DNA of 43,602 nucleotides, from assembly GCA_003427395.1 (NCBI GenBank), contig BFEA01000098.1:397541-441142 (forward strand), in the 5' to 3' direction. The DNA is from Chara braunii. Its lineage: Eukaryota > Streptophyta > Charophyceae > Charales > Characeae. Position 1 is the stretch's first letter. Each line of letters opens with the position of its first letter. The position numbers were made by a program, and so were the translations under genes. The notes under the pieces are model-generated. The model did no database searches and was not told the origin of the DNA. It worked only from the letters and a program-made list of their open reading frames with translations. Shown one piece after another: positions 10,401-22,580 of this stretch.

Positions 10401-11781
10401 CAGGGACGATCACTGTGATGGTCTTCATATCACCTTGAAGATCAGAACGCTGACAGTCTGCTACAGTGGCTGCAATCCCTGGTGACCACAGCGTACACAG
10501 CAGAGCACAGGTAGCAGCAGCAGCAGTCAACAATACGACTGCCAATAGGCAAAATGCGAACGAGCCTTCCACTGGTCTGCAGCCAGGTACGTACATACTA
10601 TGCCTTCTCAATTCCTCCTCCTCTCTTGATGAATCTGACTGAATATCCGACCAGGTTCGCTCGACTCTACGAACACCACGACCTCGTTACAAACACAGGT
10701 ACTACTGTGATGTAGAGTACGGGGGCGGAAGGCGACATTAGGACTATGGAAATCGACCAGCAACGATCAACAGTGCCAACGAATAATGGTTCTTATGCCA
10801 AAACGGGAAAATGTACACTACCATTCCCGCCTGTACGCAGAGATTGGGAGCTGGCATTTTCGTCGATAGGATAAGCAAGATCCAAATGAATCTTTACTAA
10901 AATCCGAGTAGGTTTACATTTCTTCTCCTTCACGCATCTCTCGCACACCACACCGTAGTTTCTGCTACTCCTATGTAGACTTATACCTCTCCTTATTCCA
11001 TCGGGAATCGAATGAGGTCTTTGCCTTTTAGCCTTCTCTCACTAATCGTCACTAAACCCCCGTTTCAAGTTTTACTTCGCCTGATTCTATCAAGAATCGA
11101 ACGAGTTAGGCAATATCCCGCCTGCCATACTCATGCTAACCTCCGCCATCATCCTTTTGCGCGTCTTCTTCTTCCACCGACTCCCACTAAATTCCACCTT
11201 TCACCTTTCTGACCGCAACATCGTGATTGCCTCATTCAGAAAGCTACGTTTAACACTTTTAGTAGCCCGATTTCACTAAGTATCCGGCAAGATATCATGA
11301 CTTCGTCACTGCCATAGCCTCTCCCTCATGCTAACTGCTCCCTTATCTGCAAATGCACCTAGTGTAACTTCTCATCCAAGTTCAGACGAGGCGTACTAAT
11401 TCTCTCTTCTTCCGTGGCTCGTCGTCCTCCCTGGTCACCCGGTATTGCGCCTCGTCTGGTAACAACAATCCCTCGGCCGACTACCTATGCTTCTTAGCAC
11501 CGCCTGCTCTTCTACGGACACTCCGTAGGAACCCAACTACTGACGAGGCGACCAGTCCTTCGCCTCTTTTCCCAAGTCCGACGAACAGTTGGCACCGCAA
11601 CATCACAGTGAGCCCCGTCGAGTTTACTCCGACGACGCCCCTGCTTATGAAGAGCCCTCCCCTTTTCGGACTCCCACGGGCGTACTTACACTTACCCCTT
11701 TCACGGTAGACCACGGATCGAGGGTGCGACCCTGCCACAAACCGTAGTGTCGACCTTGGTAAAGTGCCCCCCCCTCTCTTT
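10401..11781. other. No gene recognised
   Basis: Mixed-composition DNA. The open frame 11481-11984 on the minus strand runs into the rRNA-like fragments and is therefore probably not a gene. No TIR or tandem structure seen. Confidence 0.45.
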
Positions 11782-11862
11782 GGTACAGATCTTGGTGGTA
11801 ATAACCAATATTCAAATAAGAGTTTTGATATCCGAAGTCGAAAAGGGTTCCACACAAAACAG
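11782..11862 (+). rRNA. Large-subunit (26S/28S) rRNA fragment, diverged
   Basis: The stretch from GGTACAGATCTTGGTGGTAA through AATATTCAAATAAGAG to AAAAGGGTTCCAC matches, in order, a conserved block of nuclear large-subunit rRNA (usually CAGATCTTGGTGGTAGTAGC, then ATATTCAAATGAGAACTTTG, then GGGGAAAGGTTCCA). The substitutions and the small size make it a pseudogene shard. Matched from memory of the conserved sequence, not by alignment. Confidence 0.7.
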
Positions 11863-12000
11863 TCGTGGGATAATCCGGACCGCCCAACCGGTACTGTGGC
11901 AGCCTCCCAGCAGTGCTTGCCGGCTTTTGCTCTCGGCAGATAGCGGCCTGTAGGCTGGGCACCTAGAGTGGGTTCACAATACACAAGACCCCTCTGCCCC

Positions 12001-12067
12001 GTGGGCTAAACTTCCCACCGGCTCGCATGCATGTCGCACTCATCGACCCCCGTTCCAAGACGGGCAG
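12001..12067 (-). rRNA. Second large-subunit rRNA-like fragment, opposite strand
   Basis: The reverse strand reads CCCGTCTTGGAACGG, then GAGTGCGACATGCATGCGAG and CCGGTGGG. The normal rRNA block is CCCGTCTTGAAACACGG, then GAGTCTAACATGCGCGCGAG and TCGGTGGG. Order and spacing agree, with many substitutions. It comes from a more 5' part of the rRNA than the neighbouring plus-strand fragment and is inverted to it, so the rDNA-derived sequence is rearranged. Confidence 0.5.
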
Positions 12068-12298
12068 GATAAAGGAATTTCGCTGCATCCAAAACACACA
12101 GGGACTCATCGGGCTCGCTAGCGGCCCCTAAGTCTGGTATCGCGTCCTATTTAAGGAATGCCAGAACATGAAGATTGTAATAACAACCATAAACAAATAA
12201 AATATTTAAGAAAATTTAATCGTTGGAAAACGACGGATGTGGAGAAAAAGTCGTTCAAGTTAGTATCGCTTCAACTCCACTAACGGCTAGTAAACCAA

Positions 12299-12470
12299 GG
12301 GGGATGGTGCTGCCAGACCCTCAACCCATTGGTTTCCCTTGCGCCACTCCCACGCTCCGAGTCTGACGCCGTCACTCACTGGCCTCGATCCCTGAATCTC
12401 CCTTGTGAAAGTTCGACACCATAACCAATAGTGTTAGGCCTAAGGCTGAGCCTATCTCTAGTTGATACCT
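12299..12470. repeat. Dispersed repeat D, copy 1
   Basis: Shares ordered blocks with 12886-13040: GACCCTCAACCC, CACTGG(C/T)C, GATCCC(T/C), TTGAAAGT-like, CATAACCAATA and AAGGCTGAG. The unit is about 160 bp and strongly diverged. Function unknown. Confidence 0.65.
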
Positions 12471-12885
12471 GTATAAGCAGGTATCGCACGACGTGCGGAT
12501 ATACTAAAACATTCAAAAAAATCCCATTGTTGTCAATGCCGTCCTCTGCTCGTACACAGAAGTCACAAACAAGCACACCAATCAAGAGACAAAATATTTT
12601 TAATCCTAGTTTAATCAGAACTATAAATTTGGATTAGTACCCTCGTCGACTCTACAGTCATCAATCAGAAAGAGATCACGCATGTCTGAAATCAGCGCGG
12701 CCACACACTCTCTATCCTAGTCAATCATTCAGTTAGAGTAAACAATAGACTCAACTTCGACTCACGCGATGTACTCAAAACTATTTTCTATCACTTGCAA
12801 AAACTAGGGCGGATACCCTTGTAAGGGTATTCGCGCCGACATTGGTCCCACCAAACGGGCCCGCAGTCTGGACCAGCAACAAAAC

Positions 12886-13040
12886 CGAAGGGGATAATCC
12901 CGTCGGACCCTCAACCCTCGACTCCTTCAAGCTGTTCCACCAATCCATCGTCACTGGTCGCCGACCTTGATCCCCGTACCTCCACATTGAAAGTCCAAGG
13001 TCATAACCAATAACACTAAGCCCAAGGCTGAGACCAGTAG
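12886..13040. repeat. Dispersed repeat D, copy 2
   Basis: Same block order as copy 1, from GGGGATAATCCCGTCGGACC to AAGGCTGAGACC. The 415 bp between the copies shows a short palindrome (ATACCCTTGTAAGGGTAT, about 12817) and no gene. Confidence 0.65.
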
Positions 13041-13060
13041 CTGCGAAATTTCACGCCGAC

Positions 13061-13405
13061 AACGTGTTCCGTGTTCAATCGTTCAATGCAGTGAACACAC
13101 ATTTAATGAACAAACAATCATTTCGTCAAAACGGACATATTATATTTTTTGAACGAAATTGAAATTACGTTTTTTGGCTGAAATCCGGTCCAAATTTTTG
13201 GCTCCAGACGGTCCGGCCCCTAGATGTATCTGACCTCAAGATGAGACCAGATACATCTAGGGGGTCCGACGTAGAACACCGGACCCCCAAGAGCCAAAAA
13301 TTTGGACCGAATTTTGACCCAAAAACTCAATTTCAATTTCGTTCAAAAAATATAATATGCCCGTTTTGACGAAATGGATGTTAACAGGGTTGAATGTAAC
13401 ACGTT
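13061..13405. mobile_element. Foldback (long-TIR) MITE, about 345 bp
   Basis: The whole unit folds on itself. Outer ends are AACGTGTT (13061) and AACACGTT (13398-13405). Inner arms include CATTTCGTCAAAACGG near 13118 with its complement CCGTTTTGACGAAATG ending near 13376, then TTTTTTGAACGAAATTGAAA and its complement. The centre is CTAGATGTATCTG (14-base loop) with an inverted copy. It encodes no protein. TSDs could not be assigned. Such long-arm elements are usually non-autonomous DNA transposons and strong sources of hairpin RNA if transcribed. Confidence 0.85.
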
Positions 13406-13680
13406 CATGTAGGGGCTCCTACGTGACCGGGGGCGGGGTGTTCGGTGTGGGGTGGGGTCGGGGAGTGCCTATGGCACAGGGGGAGCGGTTCACCGGCTGA
13501 AAGAAAAAGAAAAAAAAGAGGGCAAAAAAAAATTGAAAAAATAAATAAAAATAAAAATGAAACTTAGCCTAGAAAGGATACAAATACGTAAGAGGGTTGT
13601 TCGAGCGGCCCTCACTAATGCACTCCGCACTCTAGCACCCACTCCCTCCGTTCGGACGCTCGTGAACGCGATAGACTGTA

Positions 13681-13754
13681 TGTGTGTGTGTGCGTGCGTG
13701 TGTGTGTGTGTGTGCGTGTGTGTGTGCGTGCGTGTGTGTGTGCGTGCGTGCGTG

Positions 13755-13822
<68 letters not shown>

Positions 13823-14096
13823 NNNNNNNNNNNNNNNNNNNNNNNNNNNNNNNNNNNNNNNNNNNNNNNNNNNNNNNNNNNNNNNNNNNNNNNNNNNNNN
13901 NNNNNNNNNNNNNNNNNNNNNNNNNNNNNNNNNNNNNNNNNNNNNNNNNNNNNNNNNNNNNNNNNNNNNNNNNNNNNNNNNNNNNNNNNNNNNNNNNNNN
14001 NNNNNNNNNNNNNNNNNNNNNNNNNNNNNNNNNNNNNNNNNNNNNNNNNNNNNNNNNNNNNNNNNNNNNNNNNNNNNNNNNNNNNNNNNNNNNNNN

Positions 14097-14152
<56 letters not shown>
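13681..14152. repeat. (GT)n with GC interruptions, assembly gap (13823-14096), (GA)n
   Basis: An impure GT/GC repeat runs into 274 N's and the sequence resumes in a pure GA run. The gap was probably caused by the simple repeats and its true size is unknown. The open frames crossing it are artefacts. Confidence 0.97.
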
Positions 14153-14155
<3 letters not shown>

Positions 14156-14159
14156 TTTT

Positions 14160-17100
14160 GAGGTCTGTGTACAGTCAACGCCAAGCGTTCAATGTATTTC
14201 GAAGCGAGCCGTGGAAGGACCTCGTCCGACACTTAAGGGATTCTGTCGGGGCCAGTGAAGGTGTTGTGGCCTTTGCACAATGAGATCGCAGTTGTAGAGT
14301 CAGTTGTCTGGACAGCGGACAATATGGCGCCTGATCTCGCGGAGGTCAGGGTTCCGTCCTATATCACGGGGCCCACCATCATGTCGGATGACAAGAAGTC
14401 GCGTGATGCCAGACCGATCATGAACTTCTTATTGTGGGGTCACGCAGGTTCATGATAGTTAGGATAATTAAAAGGAAGGGTGAGCGGGACCGGGTGTCAG
14501 ATATATTGGCGCGCTGGATACAACTGTTCAACGATTTCCCTCCAAAGTGGGCGAATGCCATCAGCGTTGACTCTACATCGGGATACATTGTTGCGGTTGC
14601 TTGACGAACCCGACTAGAGGCCAGAGCATCGACATATTACATGGCTCCCATGCGCAGTGCATGTCTGCAACAAAATGTTGTTGGACATTGGCTTGTCGAG
14701 CACGTGGTCGAAGGATATCATTATGCGGGAGAGTTGTGGTGTGGTTCATCAACGAGCATGATGCTGCTTTACGTATCTTCAGAGGCGAGAGCACACAAAT
14801 GAGTCTCATTTATTTATGTGAAACACGGTTCGTATCCATGTCCGCAATGATGGAGCATTTACTGGCAGTGAGGTCAGTGTTGGAGAGGACGGTGGACAAC
14901 CACGGTTCGGGCTTGGTCTCTTGGCATGGCACCATTCCGACGTTGGCTCGGTGGGTTAGGTGGCAGGTGCGCCATGGCCTTTGGTGAAACTCCATGGACA
15001 TACTTGTTGGCATTATGAAGCCCGTGTATGGCATGTGGTGTGCTTCATCAAGGAGCATGGCACCCCTCTACATATCTTCAGGGGCAAGAGCACACAGATA
15101 GGTCTCATTTATTCGTGCGAAACACAGTTCACATCCGTGTTCGTAATGATGGAGCGTTTGTTGCCAATAAGGTAAACGTTGGAGAGGACGGGGGATAGCC
15201 ATGATTGGGGCTTGGTCCCTTTGCATGGTACCGTTCGACAGTTGGCTCGGTGGGTTAGGTAGCAGGTGCGCCATGACCCTTGGTGGGACTCCATGGACAC
15301 ACTTGTCTGCATTATGGAGCCAGTGTACGACATGCTTCACAGGTTGGACCAAGGTGGGTTGCACATATTGCGAGTGGTTGAGTGTCGTGACGTTGCACAA
15401 GAGGTTTGCGTATTTCCACGGGACATCGCACACTTCATTCTGCAGAAACTTGAAGTGTTGGATCAGTGCGCTCACATGTTGGAGCTTGCGCACGCCGCTA
15501 CTTACCTTCTCTGTCCGAGCCGGTTGGAGTTGAGGTAATATGAGGGTGTAGTGAAGGACTACGATGTGAGCCTAGTGAGGGAGGCGGAGGCTTACATCCT
15601 TTCGCAGACCGGTTTCAGTGTCATGCGCCCTGAGTATGAGGTCGCATGTGCGCATCTACGTAACTTTCACACACGGAGGGGGGCCATCGAGTGGGGGGGA
15701 GGGATGAAGACAGAGAGGCACAACGGTGCATCGGCGACGTAGAGACGTACAAGGCCGGTTGTTGGTGGTCGAAGTCGGGATAGTGTGCCTCACAACTGTA
15801 GGTTATCGCTCTTTGTGTCATGTACATGTGCACGTGCTCTTCTCCCGCGGAGAGGAATGGACCGTCCACGAGGGTGTACACACGAAGCAGCGAAACAGGC
15901 TGGAGTTTGAGAAGGTTGCGAAGTTGGTTGAGATCTCGGCCAACGTCCGCCTTCTGGCACATTAATTTAACGGGCTGGCCACGGGTTCGCGTTGTCGTGG
16001 ACTGTCAACGAGTCGTTGTTGAACGTGGAGGGAGGCATCGAGACACAACCCGCGTGGGAGGGAACGAATGTCAGCACGACGCAAGAGGAGAGGGAGTGGC
16101 AGAGACGTTTGTGGTACTAGTTAAACCCATACGGGTTGAGAGCTCCTCTGAGTGAGGTTGCAAAGGTTTTTGGGACTCGAGCTGCCACATTGCACCCGTA
16201 CCCGAGAGACGACGACAGTGATTACAAGGATCTGGTCCAGGGGGATGAGTAGGCGGGATCGTCTACTGACGATCGTGCCACACAGGATGCTGATGAGTGG
16301 AGCGACTCGGGAGGATGTCCGTAGATGGAGCGGCGCGGGTGACCTGTTTGGTGGAGGTGGTTTGCAAGGCAACGAGTTGTGGGGTCGTTTGTGGTGGCCT
16401 CCCCCTGTTGAGTGAGAGAGGTCTGCGTCTCCTCGCCCCCGGTCTGTCGATAGGCAAGCAGTGCATGGATCTGCACCTTCGAGGGGGGCAAAGTCAGTTT
16501 GTGGTGGCAGCGGCTCTAGGCAACTTTTTAGGCATGTTCGTAGTGGCATGGCATCATCCACCATAATTCCCCCTGCGTCGGAGGAGCTTCATCGAGACTC
16601 GCCCCATGGGAGCCGACTGCATAGATTGGTAAACGGCCCAAAACAACGATTAGAGGAGAGATTGGTGGGTGGTCCTTCACCGGGCAAGGGGGATGAGAGA
16701 GATAGAGAGGGGCCGACTGATTGAGATGATGGGGGCACATGGAGGGAGTCCCGAGGTTGACAAGGTAGTTGACGTGGATGCTGTTGGGAGGGGTTCATCA
16801 TGAGGGGATGTCGGCGGGTGGTGGCATAGGTTTTGGTGAGTTTGGTGATATCGGTCAGACCCCCGCTGAGAGAGTGCATGGGGGGGCCATCGGTGTCATT
16901 CTGCAAGACGTATTAGGACAGATCAACGCCCTGCAGCCGGAGAGTTTCACCCCTGCCATTTGCGGAGAGTTGAGGGCAAGGCTACTGGAGGCAGAGGGAG
17001 ATGAGGACGTCACACCCCCCATTGGACAGGCTCGGTAGTCGTCGAGCTTGCCTCATGGCACGAGGTGACCCCAGGACGCAGGAGTTGGCTCGTCTTGCAC

Positions 17101-18732
17101 TCGAGAAGTGACAAAGGCAGTTGGGGACATTTATGTCGATGCCCTCTGCCGCAAAGGTGGCTGTCCATATTGATCCGCCGACGAAGGACCGCGAGAGGAT
17201 GCAGGGGGAGGCGGCTTCAGGTGAGGCATCGAGGATGGGACATGATGAGATGGCAAAGCGTGTTGCGCAGGGGTTGCACGAGACCGGGTTCGTACCCTCC
17301 GAGGACACATGTGCGATGCTGGACTAGCCTCTTCGTGATGCTCAAAGGACCGACGACACACCGTTTGAGACCGCAGGTATGCCTCTGCCCAAGGGTTTGG
17401 TTGAGGGCACCGTGCACATGCCCCCAGGTCTGGAGGACACATAGGCGGGCCAGTCAGCGGGCGCGGATGATGTTTGACTACCAACACAGCCAGAGGGGAT
17501 AGCATCGACCACCGGGGAGGGAGAGGGGGGCGCTTATGTTGGGGGGAAAAGGAACGAGTTCAAGGTGATTCGGTGGCCACGATTGGGGAGGGTCCCTATG
17601 TTGAGGTCGATAACGAGGTCGGACACAAGAGGCGATCGATAGGTACGAGAGAGACAGAGAGGAGGCGCCGCGGACTTTGGTGGTGCACACGACGGTAGGG
17701 CCGGTGGTGCCACATCAGACACCGTTTCCGGTAGATCCGAAGAGTCGTGCAGATGATGTTGTCCAAGTCGGAGAGCGACATGTAGGCAGAGGTATATACG
17801 CACCTCCACTTCCGCCTTTTGCACCCTCATGCGAGAGGACACAGTCGAGGTATGTGCCCCAGTCGCAATGCACCCTTGGGTTCGGCTGTATGACTGCTGA
17901 GTTGGAGGTGCATGATGGGACATATTACATGAAGATCGACACTCGTATTTTCAGGGGGCCTCCGCCGACGGGATTGTTGCCTCACGTGCAAGACTTGTCT
18001 TGGGCGCCAACAAGCCCAAGCTTACCTTCTTGAGCATCTATCGCAGCGCCTTCTTACAGGGGAGTAGGCCTGTTATCAACCCTAGTTGCCGACCAAAGCG
18101 GTAGTCACGCCTCGAGGGCAAGTGCCCATAGACAGAGAGACATGAGTGACCATGGACATGATACAATTTTGCTCGGTCGCACTAATCGGTCATGGAGTGA
18201 GACGAGATGGGTAACGGCGGCGAGCATCAGTCCCAAACCGGGTTTATGAGGGGTTCCACGAGTGGGAGGCGGAGAAATGTTGTAGTGTCGGGGTTTGGTG
18301 GTACAGGTGGGGATAGTAGCAACATGCATGGCGGATGTGAGGGCATAGGTGTTGTCGTAGCAGAGGTCGTAAAGCCTCCACTAACGTACGGTTGAGAGAG
18401 GCTTCAATCATTTTAGAGGAGCCGGATGTTGGTCGACGAGCCTGACAGACCCGACACATGCCATTAGATCGACGACAGGAGGGGGAAACTTTAGGGGCAA
18501 ACAGTTTGCCCATGCGTCGTGATTCCCGCTGACACGTTGATGTAGCAGCTACAACATTCGTAACAACCTTAGGAAGGAGAGTTATTTTGGACGACGACCC
18601 CGATGACCCTCATGAGCCTTCCATACGTAGGGAGCAGCGCAGGAGAGACCGACCACGTGGCACTGGTCGGACAAGCTTTGCATCGGCGGCCCAGGCAACC
18701 TTCGACTCCAGACGCGGATTGTTGACTTTTTA
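14160..18732 (+). pseudogene. hAT-superfamily transposase (DUF659 plus hAT dimerisation domain), broken
   Basis: Cut-and-paste transposase remnant readable only by changing frame many times. The N-terminal BED finger is not seen and may lie in the gap. From about 14258: WPLHNEIAVVESVVW, then ITGPTIMSDDKKSRDARPIM (DUF659 type), a VDSTSGYIVAV-like block (14566) and a CNKMLLDIGL-like stretch near 14670. The middle (14735-15332) is duplicated in tandem. The dimerisation region at about 15757-15962 contains WWSK, CSSPAERN and HTKQRNRLEFEKVAKLVEIS, close to the usual hAT C-terminal signature. An unusual low-complexity extension (acidic DDDSDYKD block near 16210, then Gly/Arg-rich) continues in broken frames to a TGA at 18730-18732. 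No TIRs or 8-bp TSD were found. Dead in this copy. Confidence 0.85.
14735..15332 (+). repeat. 299-bp tandem duplication inside the hAT transposase
   Basis: TGGTGTGGTTCATCAA at 14737 recurs as TGGTGTGCTTCATCAA at 15036. The blocks CTTCAGRGGCRAGAGCACAC, GAGTCTCATTTATT-like, TTGGAGAGGACGG and GGCTCGGTGGGTTAGGT follow in the same order in both units. Divergence between units shows the duplication is not recent. Confidence 0.85.
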
Positions 18733-20321
18733 CTGAGTTGCATTTTCTTTTCTTTTCTTATCTACTTTACCTTTTAGTTCTCCATCACCAGCACAATGCT
18801 TCATGATATTTCTAGTGTACTTGTTAGTCAATACTATTTGGGCAATTCACACATGTTTTCGTGTGACACGCAGATATTGGTTTTGGTGGCGGACGGTGGG
18901 CTAGGGTGGTGGCCGGGGGCGGTGGGGAGGTGGCGAGGGGGATGCAACTGTAAATCTCGCAAACGCATAATTTTTACTCTCTCACAATACATCGGCCAAC
19001 TCTATTGGAGTAGTGGCTAAACGAAGTGGTGATCAGCGAGTCAAAAAATCCGAACGAGTCGGTTGCAACTTTACAGGAGTGGGCGTTGGATCGTTGTGAC
19101 GGACTGCAGGATCCGGGCGAATTTGTTTAATAGTTGAGTGGACGGGGTGACGATCACTGGGGTTTAGCGTTGGGTACGTGGTGGCCGAGGTGACGATTTG
19201 AACGTTGTAAACGCGCATGCATGTTCAAACGCTCGTGTTTAAATAGGTGGGGGCCGCGTTCAAACGTGGTATGCGCCACGTGGCGTGAAAATAAGAGGGG
19301 ATAAATGAGAAAGGGGAAGATGAGCGAGAAAACTATGTTGATCCACGTAGAGTACTTTGCATCCAATGGGATCATAATGTGAGAAGTCTAGAGCCTCCTT
19401 ACACACTTTCATCCGACTGCTACGATTACTTGGGGAATAAGGAAACTCTTCCTACGTGTAGGCAAGGGCGGGAAAGGAGGTTACGAGAAGCAGTATAAAG
19501 CAAAACCAAGATTCAACGAAAGCGAAAAAAAAAACAAAGACTGTGAATGGAGGGAGAAAAATATAGTTACAGTTTGTTGATGATGGCGTGAAGAAAAATG
19601 TTGGGGAGACAAAGAAAAATGACATAAAAGAATATGACGTAGAGAGAAGCATGCGCGCAAAATCAAGAACGCAAGAAAACAGTTATTCTAAATATCAGTG
19701 AAGTTGCGCCTAATTCATAAAGTCAAATTGAAATTGGAAAGTTCGAAAGAAAATTATGCGCGCGAGTTCCAATGCGTGCACTACATCGATTTTTATTCTA
19801 TTATCCATCGACAAAAATTAACGGGGCTTGCAAGGATTTCTATGAAATGTACGTGCACCGGGAACTGACTTATTGCAAAGTATCTCAAAGGAAAAACACA
19901 ACAAAACGCAAGCAAAATTATCCGTTTACTTTGGAATTCAGAAGGCTTGAACATTTTTTTTTATAGCTTTTTCGCTAAGACGAGCATAAATCGTGAGTGA
20001 GTAGCACAACAAAATACAAGCAAAATTTTGAAAAAAAATGCAAAAATAAAGGTTTGAAATTCGACAGCGTGTCCCATACCTCAAAACCCATCAAAGACAA
20101 GTTCTACGAGCAACAAAGGGTGTTAACAACCAACATTATCAGTCGATGTCAAACAAGATAACTTGAACCCCGATATCACCATCCGCCGGAAATGCAATCT
20201 AGACAGGGTAAAGGAACTGGAACTGCATTAGATTGACTCGATCACCGGAGAAGCAAAAAAAAAAAAAGGAAAGGGCTCAAAAACTCATTCGTGCATGTAA
20301 GATCGTGCGTTATAGTGAGGC
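18733..20321. other. No gene recognised
   Basis: Begins T-rich (18740-18780), then a G-rich patch (18885-18945), then AT-rich DNA. This could hold the 3' end of the hAT element, but no TIR was found. Open frames are short and unrecognised. Confidence 0.5.
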
Positions 20322-20565
20322 GACAACAACCAAAAACTAAGGTCGCCAACCTATGGGCCCATGCATAAATTCGTTCAATAAATGACATCCCACAAACCTC
20401 CAACATCCTTTTCCATGGCGAACAAAGACGCGACAACGATGAGAAATTAAGGTTGGTTACCTATGTGTGCATATGCAACTCTATTCGAATAAATTATCGT
20501 CCGACAATCCTCCGTCACTAACCGCACTATGCATGAACTAGTCATAGTGCATCCTTCGCCATGAA
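20322..20565. repeat. Diverged two-unit tandem repeat with small palindrome
   Basis: GCGACAACAACC..AACTAAGGT (20322) and GCGACAACGATG..ATTAAGGT (20431) start two units that share CAACCTATG/GTTACCTATG, ATAAAT and CCATGGCGAA/CGCCATGAA blocks. The second contains GCACTATG-catgaactagt-CATAGTGC. The ATG at 20561 begins a 107-codon frame with no recognised domain. Confidence 0.45.
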
Positions 20566-20884
20566 AAAAACTGAAATACAATACCTTAAAAAACAATCCT
20601 ACACTAACCGAGAAAAACAAATAATGGAGTTCAACCATTCCAAGATGCTGTTATGGCGAACAAACTGCACATGGTCGCAAGTGTCGGATTTTCACAGTCT
20701 TGTTATGAAAGATTGTTTTTCAGATGATCGTAGGTACCACTTCGGTCGTGCACGCCAGTTATACGAATGGTTCATTTTAGTAGAGCTACAGACTCGTCTG
20801 CGCTACTGTCATCACTCGAAGGAGTCTCTAGAGAAAGTGCTCGACTTAATACTGCTAGATCAGATCCGTATTTTTAAAACATGA

Positions 20885-22454
20885 CCAAAGTTAGTAATAA
20901 ATGAATGAGTAGCAATTAATGATCAACCAAATTGTATATGCAACATTGTGGAAGGGATACTAGGGAAATTCTCCTAACCACTTTTGAGCTGGCTCAAGAC
21001 TATGTAACTATTACCAAAAGCCAAGATGGCGTCATGGGTGCAGGTTGATCAGGTCTTCAAATTTGAAGTATTACAAACCAAGTATAAATGGTTTTCTTTC
21101 CAACCAGACCCCCATTAGTCAGTTGACTGTTGACTCGGCCAACTGGACTTTAACTAACTCATGAGCTAAGGGAAGAAACTACGTTCGCACTCTTTATACT
21201 CTGAAAGTGAAATCCACTTATAGTATGCTTCGACTTATGATCAATTTAAATGAGAAAGTAGAAAGACAAATGGATAAGAATCTCAATCTGAGGAAATAAT
21301 CCGTAAAGAAGATTTATTGATAAAAACTTTATAGAAGTAAATAATCAATGTCATAATAAATTTATATTATAAAATTTAAATTTTCGTTCTAATTAAAAAA
21401 AAATGTTATTCCATTTTTAAAAATTTTCGCCTTTCAAAGAATGGGGTATCCCTTATTGTTTGAACCTGATGCTATAGATGATGTGAAAATGTTGATAAGT
21501 ATATGAATTCTTAAAATTAGACTATCATTCTATTATAAGGACTTTCAATGACAAATAGGTTAACCCCATTTGAATGAGAAACTATTTGTTATAGTAAAAT
21601 GAAAGTTTAATTAGGACGTTTCATAAACTCATCCAAATTTTCATTTCATCTTCAACAAATAGATGTAGTTGGACGGGAAAACTAAAATTGGAAGACCTTT
21701 GAAATAATAATTTTTAAAATGTGAATCATTTTATATATATATAATATTTTTTTTTACTTTTATTTCTTGCGGTAATTTTTTGGTTCCTTCAATGTTTTGG
21801 GGTTGTCTGGTTATGAAGGTGGCGGGACCGTATCATGTTATTGTATCATCTGGGTACCACCCTCCCTTTGCCAGGAGAATAAAGGATTCGACTGTTGGAG
21901 TTCTGGGTTCCCGATTTACTAGATAAGTTAACATAAAACCTGATCATATTAGGAAGGTGGGTTGTTCTATGGACTATACAGAATTAAGCAACAGATTCAA
22001 ACTAATATCTCTACGTAATGGAAAAAGGTTAAAGAGAAATTCAACATTTATCATCTTCGCAGAAAATAATTCTCCAACATAGTCAACGGTTCAATCAATG
22101 TTGGCTTAAGGGGAACCAAAGGGAAAGATTAAGGCATGTCAAGTGGGATGCACCAATGGGAATGAAACAAGGATAATTGATAAGAAACAGTTGTGTAATC
22201 TTTCAAAATTTGACGATGGTAGATTCTGCATTACCCTTGAGTCCCTTGGTAAATTTCTCTGATCCTTTTCCCTTTCTCATCTTTGTTTGGTCTCCCTGTC
22301 TTGGTTCGATCATGAGTAAGTACTTGCAGGTTTTGTCGTGGGGGTAGTGAAAATGGGTGAAAATCGACATGGTCATTTTTAGAACTGGATGTTTGTTTTC
22401 TCATGCGGTTACATGTCAGAGATCATAAAAAAATCTAATGCCTTTATCAGGGTG
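20885..22454. other. AT-rich, no gene recognised
   Basis: Strongly AT-rich from about 21250 to 21780, with few frames above 50 codons. At 21822-21863 GGTGG...CCACC arms surround a repeated GTATCAT. No known element recognised. Confidence 0.5.
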
Positions 22455-22580
22455 AAGAGACATGCTTCCAGCCACGGATTCCGATTTCGAGCGGGTGGAA
22501 CTCCGCATCAATAGATAAAGTGGTAAGGACATGCTTACTAGGGGGAGTTGCTCTTGTCAATCTCTCTAGTATCTCTGCAC
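22455..22580 (+). repeat. Distant family S copy
   Basis: GGAACTCCGCATCAATAGAT corresponds to GTAGCTCCCCACCAATAGAT of family S, and GGGAGTTGCTCTTGTCAA to the GGATGCTCTTATCACC loop. The loop is flanked by TACTAG and CTAGTA, an arm pair seen in no other copy. The head hairpin is only weakly kept. Confidence 0.45.

Noticed and set aside
13557-14283. Long open frames through 13.6-14.3 kb
   Set aside because: They cross the run of N's and GT/GA microsatellites.
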